Of a stretch of DNA of 13,487 bases, positions 6,821 to 13,073 are shown piece by piece. The translations under genes were made by a program, and so were the position numbers. Positions within the stretch are counted from its first letter, which is position 1; every line of letters starts with the position of its first letter. The notes beneath the pieces are model-generated. The model was not told the origin of the DNA and made no database searches. It worked only from the letters and a program-made list of their open reading frames with translations. Source of the DNA: an uncultured Mollicutes bacterium. GTDB lineage: Bacteria; Bacillota_I; Bacilli_A; Acholeplasmatales; Anaeroplasmataceae. The DNA lies in contig CALCWU010000089.1 of assembly GCA_937905855.1 (NCBI GenBank), positions 1 to 13,487 of the forward strand, read 5' to 3'.

Positions 6821-7796
6821 AATTAACACTTCTAATCTTTTCTTCAATTTCTAAAGCAACATCCTTATTATTCTTTAAATATTGCTTAGCATTTTCACGA
6901 CCCTGACCAATCTTGTTGCCATTATAGGAAAACCAAGATCCACTCTTTTCAATAATATCATATTTAACAGCTAAATCAACAAGCTCTCCTTCATGAGAAA
7001 TGCCTTCACCATAGATAATATCAACCTCAGCAGTTTTAAATGGTGGGGCAACCTTATTTTTAACAACCTTTATTGTTGTACGATTACCAACAACATTAGT
7101 ACCATCCTTAATTTGCTCACCACGTCTGATATCTAATCTAACTGACGCATAAAATTTCAAGGCTCTACCACCAGTTGTTGTTTCAGGATTACCAAACATT
7201 ACTCCAACCTTTTCTCTTATTTGGTTAATGAAAATAGCAACACAATTTGTTTTACTAATAATACCAGCAAGCTTACGCATAGCCTGTGACATTAATCTCG
7301 CATGAAGACCAACATGTGAATCTCCCATATCGCCATTTAATTCAGCTTCAGGAACTAAAGCGGCAACTGAATCGACAACAATAATGTCAACACTTCCACT
7401 TTTTATTAAAGCTTCAGCAATTTCTAGGGCTTGTTCACCATTATCTGGTTGAGATAATACTAGATTTTCAATATCTACACCTAAATTTTTAGCATATACT
7501 GGGTCTAGGGCATGCTCGGCATCAATAAATGCTGCAAAGCCACCAGCCTTTTGCGCATTAGCAATTGCATGAAGTGCAAATGTAGTTTTTCCTGATGATT
7601 CTGGTCCAAAGATTTCAATTATTCTTCCCTTAGGATAGCCACCAATACCAAGGGCTTTATCCAAAGAAATTGATCCTGAAGAAATTGATTCGATTTTTTG
7701 ATCTGCTTGATCACCAAGCTTCATAACAGATCCTTTACCAAATTCCTTTTCAATTTGTTTTAATGCTGCCTCAAGGGCTTGCTCTCTATCGTCCAT
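6819..7796 (-). CDS. recA: RecA recombinase
   Basis: RecA forms filaments on single-stranded DNA and drives homologous strand exchange, recombinational repair and LexA cleavage; it also handles DNA imported by ComEC. The 325-residue protein carries Walker A GPESSGKTT (64-72), Walker B VDIIVVDS (136-143), the conserved NQIREKVGVMFGNPETTTGG L2 region (191-210) and the RALKFYASVRLDIRR core. It ends at EIEEKIRSVN, about 20-25 residues earlier than typical 345-350-residue RecA proteins, so the usual acidic C-terminal tail is missing. The start at 7796 has a GGAGGTA site (7803-7809). It lies 46 bp after pgsA with no terminator or LexA box (GAAC-N4-GTTC) visible between them, so co-transcription with pgsA is likely. 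Confidence 0.98.
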   Translation of the reverse strand: MDDREQALEAALKQIEKEFGKGSVMKLGDQADQKIESISSGSISLDKALGIGGYPKGRIIEIFGPESSGKTTFALHAIANAQKAGGFAAFIDAEHALDPVYAKNLGVDIENLVLSQPDNGEQALEIAEALIKSGSVDIIVVDSVAALVPEAELNGDMGDSHVGLHARLMSQAMRKLAGIISKTNCVAIFINQIREKVGVMFGNPETTTGGRALKFYASVRLDIRRGEQIKDGTNVVGNRTTIKVVKNKVAPPFKTAEVDIIYGEGISHEGELVDLAVKYDIIEKSGSWFSYNGNKIGQGRENAKQYLKNNKDVALEIEEKIRSVN

Positions 7797-7842
7797 TTTT
7801 TATACCTCCATATTACATATAACAGCAAAATAATTCATTTTA

Positions 7843-8412
7843 CTAGATTGATTCTAAAATAATTTCGCGATTTTTCCAAAAATAATCAATTCCTGAAATA
7901 ACCGTAAATAAACAAGCGACATACATACCAATTTGACCGATTAATAATACAACATCACTTGTTTGATACCAAAACATAATAATTAAAGCTATCATAGTTG
8001 TAAATGTTTTAATTTTTCCAAGCTTAGATGCAGCAATAACCTTACCATTTTCTACAGCAACCATTCTAATTCCTGAAACCATAAATTCTCTTACTAAAAT
8101 AATTACAAAAACCCAAACTGGTAAAACATAGCCAGTTGCTACAAACATTGACATAGCTGTAAAAACAAGCATCTTATCAGCTAGTGGATCAGCAAATTTA
8201 CCAAATGTTGTAATTAAATTATATTTTCTAGCGATATGACCATCTAGAAAATCAGTAAATGAGGCAATCATAAATAAAAGTAGGTTAATAAAATTAGCAT
8301 AACTCATATTTAGAAAAATTGCATTATTTCTTAAATAAGGAATACAATAAATAACTACCATAACGGGAATAATTAAAATTCTTAAAAATGTTAGTTTATT
8401 AGGTAATGTCAT
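7843..8412 (-). CDS. pgsA: CDP-diacylglycerol--glycerol-3-phosphate 3-phosphatidyltransferase
   Basis: The enzyme makes phosphatidylglycerol phosphate from CDP-diacylglycerol and glycerol-3-phosphate, the committed step to phosphatidylglycerol, in the cytoplasmic membrane. The 189-residue protein has the exact CDP-alcohol phosphotransferase signature D-x2-DG-x2-AR-x8-G-x3-D-x3-D: D54, D57-G58, A61-R62, G71, D75 and D79. Several hydrophobic helices flank it, and the usual 'LPNKLTFLRI' N-terminus is present. The start at 8412 has a GGAGGAT ribosome site. In Bacillus pgsA is followed by cinA and recA; here recA follows directly. A promoter with a 16-bp palindrome lies upstream. Confidence 0.95.
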   Translation of the reverse strand: MTLPNKLTFLRILIIPVMVVIYCIPYLRNNAIFLNMSYANFINLLLFMIASFTDFLDGHIARKYNLITTFGKFADPLADKMLVFTAMSMFVATGYVLPVWVFVIILVREFMVSGIRMVAVENGKVIAASKLGKIKTFTTMIALIIMFWYQTSDVVLLIGQIGMYVACLFTVISGIDYFWKNREIILESI

Positions 8413-8434
8413 AGATAAAATCCTCCATAAATAT

Positions 8435-8450
8435 TGCTATAATTATAGCA
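8435..8450. promoter_or_regulatory. Perfect 16-bp palindrome carrying the pgsA -10 box
   Basis: TGCTATAATTATAGCA reads identically on both strands. On the minus strand it gives TGC-TATAAT (8450-8442), an extended -10 box 30 bp upstream of pgsA; a -35 box is weak. There is no following T run, so it is not a terminator. It may be promoter plus operator. Confidence 0.45.
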
Positions 8451-8472
8451 CATTTCCTAATAAAATACTAGT

Positions 8473-8709
8473 TTAAATCCCAAAAATAGCCTCTAATACC
8501 TTTTTTAAGCCTTCAAATACAAGATTTATAACACTATATACAATATTATCAAAGAATTTTGCAATAACTACAAACAAATTTCTTTTATCTTCAATATAAA
8601 AAGCACTATCACTACTTATTTCTACCTCACCATTAGAAAATAAGCTACCAATTAATATTCCCATTACAAATAAAGAAATAATGATAAACAAGATTTTTTT
8701 ATTTTTCAT
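8473..8709 (-). CDS. Small single-helix membrane protein in the spoIIP/yqxA position
   Basis: I do not recognise the sequence. Starting at the ATG at 8709 it has 78 residues: an N-terminal membrane helix (5-25), a short acidic and polar linker (26-42) and a C-terminal amphipathic or hydrophobic helix (44-78) ending in KKVLEAIFGI. A longer frame from 8721 is possible, but that upstream ATG overlaps the GGTGA ribosome site that serves the 8709 start. The gene follows gpr by 33 bp with no terminator and is probably co-transcribed with it. In Bacillus gpr is followed by spoIIP and yqxA; the architecture (one helix plus an amphipathic tail) recalls YqxA more than SpoIIP, and it is far too short for the SpoIIP amidase. 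A sporulation role is inference from position only. Confidence 0.65.
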   Translation of the reverse strand: MKNKKILFIIISLFVMGILIGSLFSNGEVEISSDSAFYIEDKRNLFVVIAKFFDNIVYSVINLVFEGLKKVLEAIFGI

Positions 8710-8742
8710 AATTTTCACCATTTGTAATTATACATAATTCAA

Positions 8743-9549
8743 TTAAAAATCTTGTTGAATTTCAATATTTAAAAGAGCAATATTTATTGCTTTAGCTATA
8801 ATAATGCTTAAAATATCTATTGCTTCATCAACATCCTTTGTCGTTAAGAATAAATTATCCTCTAGTTTATTTTCATCAATATCATAGTCATTTAAAATAC
8901 TATATATATCACAAACACTTGGTACCCCAATTGCCAAAACATCTACTCCTAAGGTTTTGTTAGATATTTCCTTTCTTTTATTTAATACTCCACTTCCAGG
9001 TGCAATACCAGAGGTTGCAAGCTGAATGCTTCTAAATAATCTTTTGGTATTCTTAGTTGCAAGGGCATCAATAGCTATAACTAAATCTGGTTTATAATAT
9101 GAAACAATAGATTTAGTAATCATAGCGGTTTCTAATCCTGTTTGACCCATTACTCCAGGAGCAAGGCAAGCAATTTTAACATCAGAATTATCTAAATGAT
9201 TAGTAATTATTAGATTTTCAATTACTCTAGGACCTATTGCATCTGGTGTTACTTGTTTATTACCTAGTCCTACAATAAAGATTTTTTTATGCTCTTTAAG
9301 CTTTAAATAGGAAATTACATTTTTTATTAAAACTGCTAAATTATTTGTTATTTTTTCTATTAAATCAATATTTTCATAATCTAAATATTTAATATTAATT
9401 GTTTGATATAAGCCAGGCTCTTTATTGATTTTTTTCGCTTCAATTTCATTCAAATCAATCACATTAATATCTAGGTCTTCATCATCCAGCTTTGTCTTTA
9501 TTAATTCTTTTCCAACCTCTTCATCAATTAAATCGCTTTTACTTTCCAT
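8743..9549 (-). CDS. gpr: Spore germination protease GPR (endopeptidase for small acid-soluble proteins)
   Basis: GPR degrades the DNA-protecting small acid-soluble spore proteins during germination; it is made as a zymogen in the forespore. Family signatures are clear: GLGN...TPDAIGP (95-107), PGVMGQTGLET (131-141), IDALATKNTKRLFRSIQ (160-176), GIAPGSGV (181-188) and LGVDVLAIGVPSVCD (200-214). D103 and D161 correspond to the two aspartates considered catalytic in this atypical aspartic protease. At 268 residues it is about 100 shorter than Bacillus GPR. The N-terminus starts close to the segment aligning with the mature enzyme, and an in-frame TGA (9558-9556) blocks extension. The AGGAGT site (9558-9563) fits the start. 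It diverges from rpsT and leads the 78-codon gene. Its presence implies spore formation. Confidence 0.93.
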   Translation of the reverse strand: MESKSDLIDEEVGKELIKTKLDDEDLDINVIDLNEIEAKKINKEPGLYQTINIKYLDYENIDLIEKITNNLAVLIKNVISYLKLKEHKKIFIVGLGNKQVTPDAIGPRVIENLIITNHLDNSDVKIACLAPGVMGQTGLETAMITKSIVSYYKPDLVIAIDALATKNTKRLFRSIQLATSGIAPGSGVLNKRKEISNKTLGVDVLAIGVPSVCDIYSILNDYDIDENKLEDNLFLTTKDVDEAIDILSIIIAKAINIALLNIEIQQDF

Positions 9550-9571
9550 AAATATTCACTCCTATCATAAA

Positions 9572-9600
9572 TATTTTGTCTAAAATTACAAAAAACATAC
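9572..9600 (-). promoter_or_regulatory. Candidate sigma-G-type promoter of gpr
   Basis: Minus strand: GTATG (9600-9596), 17-bp spacer, CAAAATA (9578-9572). Compared with the forespore sigma-G pattern GHATR / CATWHTA, the -35 is a full match and the -10 fits at six of seven positions. The predicted start lies only a couple of bases before the ribosome site. Confidence 0.4.
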
Positions 9601-9619
9601 TTATTAGAAAAAAATTATC

Positions 9620-9648
9620 TTGAAAAAATAAAGAGCTTTTGATATAAT
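9620..9648 (+). promoter_or_regulatory. Strong sigma-A promoter of rpsT
   Basis: TTGAAA (9620-9625), 17-bp spacer, TATAAT (9643-9648) with a TGA extension (9640-9642). The leader is only about 26 nt, leaving no room for a structured regulatory leader. Confidence 0.8.
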
Positions 9649-9680
9649 TGTTATGTATGTGAAGTGTCGGAGGTGAAATT

Positions 9681-9941
9681 ATGGCAAACATCAAACAACA
9701 AATTAAGCGTGTTAAAACAAATGAAAAAGCTAGAATCCGCAACATGTCTTTCAAGTCTTCATTAAAAACTGCTATTAAGTCTGTTATCGTTGCATGTGAT
9801 GCAAAGGATAAGGAAGCTGCAACTGTTGCATTAAACAATGCATATAAGAAGTTAGATAAGGCTTTAGCTAAAGGAATCGTTCATAAGAATTATGTTGCTA
9901 GACATAAAGCTTCTTTAGCTGGTATGGTTAATGAAATCTAG
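9681..9941 (+). CDS. rpsT: 30S ribosomal protein S20 (bS20)
   Basis: This 86-residue basic protein binds 16S rRNA early in 30S assembly. The sequence is typical: MANIKQQIKRVKTNEKARIR at the start, then SFKSSLKTAIK and a C-terminal AKGIVHKNYVARHKASLA helix. The ribosome site GGAGGTG (9669-9675) is five bases before the ATG. It is the only plus-strand gene, divergent from gpr and convergent with holA, as a single-gene unit with its own strong promoter and a shared bidirectional terminator. Its position between holA and gpr repeats the Bacillus order, except that here it is inverted. It uses CGT/CGC arginine codons alongside AGA, as expected for a highly expressed gene. Confidence 0.98.
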   Translation: MANIKQQIKRVKTNEKARIRNMSFKSSLKTAIKSVIVACDAKDKEAATVALNNAYKKLDKALAKGIVHKNYVARHKASLAGMVNEI

Positions 9942-9943
9942 TT

Positions 9944-9983
9944 AAAAAGCAAAAAAACACCAAAAGGTGTTTTTTTTGCTTTT
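9944..9983. terminator. Bidirectional rho-independent terminator between rpsT and holA
   Basis: The core CACC-aaaa-GGTG (9958-9969) is flanked by A7 (9951-9957) and T8 (9970-9977) and outer GC pairs (9949-9950 with 9978-9979). Each strand therefore has a hairpin followed by a T run. It starts three bases after the rpsT stop and five bases from the holA stop. Confidence 0.88.
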
Positions 9984-9988
9984 ATAGA

Positions 9989-10918
9989 CTATTTTAAAAT
10001 AAATAATTCCAAACCTAAGCTTTGCTCCTGACGTCCACTTTTAATATCATATTCAAGCTTAGTTAACTCTTCTAGCTTTTGTTTAACAAGATTCATATTA
10101 AGCATATTGGCATTTTTCATCATATAATAGGCTCTTCCACTTTTCACCTTAAAGATTGAAGCAATTAAATCCTGAGAATAGCCACCTTGAATCAATACCT
10201 TTACATCAAAAATTTCTTGAAACTTACTTAATAAAAGTCCGAGTAAATAAGTAGCTGATACATTGGCAACCTGCAAATCATTATAGATTTCAATTGCCTT
10301 TTTTTTATTTTTTTCAACAACAGCTGTTACTAAATCAAAAACATTTAAATCTAGATTCTTACTAACAAGTAATGTTACATCATTTTTGTTAATCTGCTTT
10401 TCTTCATATTTATACATTAATAGCTTATCAAGCTCAGATATTAGTTCCTTAGCATTATCAACTCTAGATATAAGCTCATCCTTAGCATCCTTAGCCATTT
10501 GGAAATCATTATCCTTTAATATTTCTTGCAACAATTCCTCTAAGGAAGTGCCATTGTTTGTAAATGAATAGCAAACAGCATATTTTTTTAGATCCTTAAA
10601 AATTGTTGAATCGCTTTTTAATTTAGCATCAGCTAAAAATATTGCAATATTAGTATCATTAAAGGTATTTATAGCATTTAAAAAATCATCATAATAATCT
10701 GACTTATCATCAATACTTGAAATATTGGTAACATAAATAACTTTTTTTTCGGATAAAAAAGGAATAGTTCTTAATTCTTCAATTAAATCGCCAATATTAT
10801 TATCATCCATATCTAGCTTAATCTCATCATAGGATGCATCTATCTTAGCTACAATTGTATTTATTTGCTTTTGTATGGCATATTCATCATCACCATATAT
10901 AAAATATACATTACTCAT
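9989..10918 (-). CDS. holA: DNA polymerase III subunit delta
   Basis: The delta subunit opens the sliding clamp in the clamp-loader complex. The 309-residue protein starts with the characteristic 'YFIYGDDEYAI' strand-loop (5-15), followed by the AAA+ like region with 'VIYVTNISS'. A conserved LDLNVFDLVTAVVEKNKKKA segment begins near 188, and the C-terminal 'LEYDIKSGRQEQSLGLELFIL' collar helix is present. It is about 35-40 residues shorter than E. coli or Bacillus HolA. GGAGGC (10926-10931) precedes the ATG. It follows comEC by 34 bp, as in Bacillus (comEC-holA/yqeN). A TATAAT at 10944-10939 could add a weak internal promoter, but its -35 is poor. Confidence 0.93.
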   Translation of the reverse strand: MSNVYFIYGDDEYAIQKQINTIVAKIDASYDEIKLDMDDNNIGDLIEELRTIPFLSEKKVIYVTNISSIDDKSDYYDDFLNAINTFNDTNIAIFLADAKLKSDSTIFKDLKKYAVCYSFTNNGTSLEELLQEILKDNDFQMAKDAKDELISRVDNAKELISELDKLLMYKYEEKQINKNDVTLLVSKNLDLNVFDLVTAVVEKNKKKAIEIYNDLQVANVSATYLLGLLLSKFQEIFDVKVLIQGGYSQDLIASIFKVKSGRAYYMMKNANMLNMNLVKQKLEELTKLEYDIKSGRQEQSLGLELFILK

Positions 10919-10952
10919 AATAAATGCCTCCTACTTTCATTATACAGCAAAT

Positions 10953-13073
10953 TTATGTTTTTTTAAAGCATTTAATAAAGCATTTGCTATTATAAAAATA
11001 AAAGCTAATATTTTTATTAATGCTTGTTAAATATACCTTAGATTCTTTTAAATTATTAATTACCTCTTCATTTGGCAGCTTGTAAATATTATTTTCTCCT
11101 ACACTTATAATTGCATATTTAGGCTTAAGAAAATTAATAAATTTTGTTGAGCTCGAGGTTTTAGAGCCATGGTGAGCAACCTTAAGTACATCTATTTCAA
11201 GATTTTGATAATTAGTCATTATCTCATTTTCTTCTTTTATTGTTATATCAGCAGCAAATAAATATTTTAGTCCACCTATTTTGGCATATATTGACATACT
11301 AATTTCGTTTTTAACATCACTAGCCTTAAAAGGTGTTAAGATCATAAATTCAATTCCTAATGCTTTAATATTATCACCAGCCCTTGCATATTTTACCTCA
11401 TCTGCATATTGCTCTAAATTAAGCTTTTTAATATCTTCATCATAATAGCTTAGCACAATCCTTCTAACCTTATATTTTTCACAAAGCGTAATAATATTAT
11501 TAAAGTGATCATCATCAGAATGAGTAATAAATATGGTATTAATACTGTCAATTCCTTTGGATTTCAAATATTCTTCATTTTCTTTAACAGTATCGATTAA
11601 AACAATTTCCTTATAGCCCTTATTATGAATATATATAGAATCAGCCTGTCCAACATCTAAAAATGTTACTTCACCATATGGTGCAAATAATATATTAAAT
11701 TTGCAAATTAATAAAAATAAAATAAATATGATAATATTAAAGTTATATTTTTTATTGTTCATTTGTCTTATTAAAATGATAACTAAAAGAATATAATAAA
11801 TAATTGCTGTTAAAAGACTAAATTTGGGAAAATGTATGATTAATGCTTTACTATTAAAGAATGCATTAATTTTATTAATAAAACTAAAAAAGCTAGTTAA
11901 ATCTACTTTTCTAAACAAAACGCTGAATAAACAAATTGGATAGATAATTATTTTAAATAAATAAAAGATTATTGGCGCCAATAATAGACTTAAAGCATTA
12001 AAAAATCCCGTTTGATTTATAATTAAGGGAAATCCCACTAATGATGTATATACGCCTCTTTTAAAATCAAGAATACCTTTTTTATCTTTAATATCGTAGA
12101 CAAGATAAAAAAATGTAATTAAATAAGTAAATATGAACCCTAAATTAAATAAATAATAAGGATTTACCACTAAAAATGTCATAAAACAAATGCTTAATAA
12201 ATCCAAATTTGTAAATTTTAAATTTCTTCTTTCATTAATTAGCTTTAGTGTTAAAAATAAAAGCATCTTAAAAAATGAAGTAGGCATAATAATTAATATT
12301 CCATATCCCCATGTAACTCCTAAAGCAATATTTTCACTTTTTTCATAATTTTTACTTATATTAAATAAAATCTTAAATAAAATCAAGTAAAAGCATAAGC
12401 CATAGGCTCCAGATACTGAAAATAAATAATTCAAATTTAAATTATCATAGCTATTATTCAATTCATCATCATGTATTCCTAAAACTAGATTATTAAGATA
12501 ACTTGCTTCGATATTTGAATAGCTATCATCAATTATACTCTTCAGCTTATAACGATATTTATTTAAACAAAATCTACTACCTAAATAGGTAAATGTCGGA
12601 TTTTTAAGAACATAGCTAATATGCTTTGATTTTAAATACATTTGATAATCAAAATCATTTTTAAATCTCTTTTCTTTTGGTAAAGATAAGGTTCCACTAA
12701 CATTTAAATAATCACCAACATTATAATCAAAGCTTGATGCTGTATAGATTATTTTCTCATTTTTATACTTAAATGTGATATTAAAATAATCATTTTTTTC
12801 TTTTATGTCATAAACAATTAGATTTTCATTAATATTTCCTTCCTTAAAGCTTGAAAAATGATTAATTCTTATAAGATTAAATAATAAAGATATTAATAAA
12901 AAATAAATTAATTCTTTACTTAATATTTCTCTTTTATGCAAAAATAAAAGATACAAAATAACTATAATTATACCAATTTTATAGCTTAAGGAAAATATAA
13001 TAAGAGCTAATAGGATTGCATATAAATGAAGTCTATTCCAAAACTGTATTTTGTTTAATTTGCTCAAGCTCAC
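10953..13073 (-). CDS. comEC: ComEC/Rec2 DNA-uptake channel with metallo-beta-lactamase domain
   Basis: ComEC forms the membrane channel that carries transforming DNA into the cytoplasm. The 706-residue protein has N-terminal membrane helices (about 17-70), a DUF4131/OB-like segment (80-165), the Competence membrane domain (about 190-460) and a C-terminal metallo-beta-lactamase domain. The last carries FLDVGQADS (471-479), THSDDDH (517-523), AAD (607-609) and AHHGSKTSS (633-641). Two family signatures deviate: the usual HLLAISGLH motif reads NYLFSVSGAYG (215-225) and the late N-x-Y-x-HP motif reads NNIYKLP (661-667). The start is uncertain: GTG at 13073 (GGAGG about 11 bases upstream) or TTG at 13067 (AAGGA eight bases upstream). 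Either way it overlaps comEA. comEB is absent between them. Confidence 0.93.
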   Translation of the reverse strand: MSLSKLNKIQFWNRLHLYAILLALIIFSLSYKIGIIIVILYLLFLHKREILSKELIYFLLISLLFNLIRINHFSSFKEGNINENLIVYDIKEKNDYFNITFKYKNEKIIYTASSFDYNVGDYLNVSGTLSLPKEKRFKNDFDYQMYLKSKHISYVLKNPTFTYLGSRFCLNKYRYKLKSIIDDSYSNIEASYLNNLVLGIHDDELNNSYDNLNLNYLFSVSGAYGLCFYLILFKILFNISKNYEKSENIALGVTWGYGILIIMPTSFFKMLLFLTLKLINERRNLKFTNLDLLSICFMTFLVVNPYYLFNLGFIFTYLITFFYLVYDIKDKKGILDFKRGVYTSLVGFPLIINQTGFFNALSLLLAPIIFYLFKIIIYPICLFSVLFRKVDLTSFFSFINKINAFFNSKALIIHFPKFSLLTAIIYYILLVIILIRQMNNKKYNFNIIIFILFLLICKFNILFAPYGEVTFLDVGQADSIYIHNKGYKEIVLIDTVKENEEYLKSKGIDSINTIFITHSDDDHFNNIITLCEKYKVRRIVLSYYDEDIKKLNLEQYADEVKYARAGDNIKALGIEFMILTPFKASDVKNEISMSIYAKIGGLKYLFAADITIKEENEIMTNYQNLEIDVLKVAHHGSKTSSSTKFINFLKPKYAIISVGENNIYKLPNEEVINNLKESKVYLTSINKNISFYFYNSKCFIKCFKKT

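Noticed and set aside
8719..8721. ATG at 8721 as the start of the 78-codon gene
   Set aside because: It has no ribosome site, and its own bases overlap the GGTGA that sits at proper spacing before ATG 8709.
9539..9838. Minus-strand open frame of 99 codons across the rpsT promoter and gene
   Set aside because: It lies antisense to the clearly real rpsT and its promoter, has no family resemblance and no ribosome site.
10386..10571. Plus-strand open frame of 61 codons
   Set aside because: It is an antisense shadow within holA; serine/leucine-rich low-complexity sequence without a ribosome site.
35..13073. Mycoplasma-type code with TGA read as tryptophan
   Set aside because: All genes are full length under the standard code and the tryptophan codon I checked is TGG; the lack of TGA stops alone does not show recoding.
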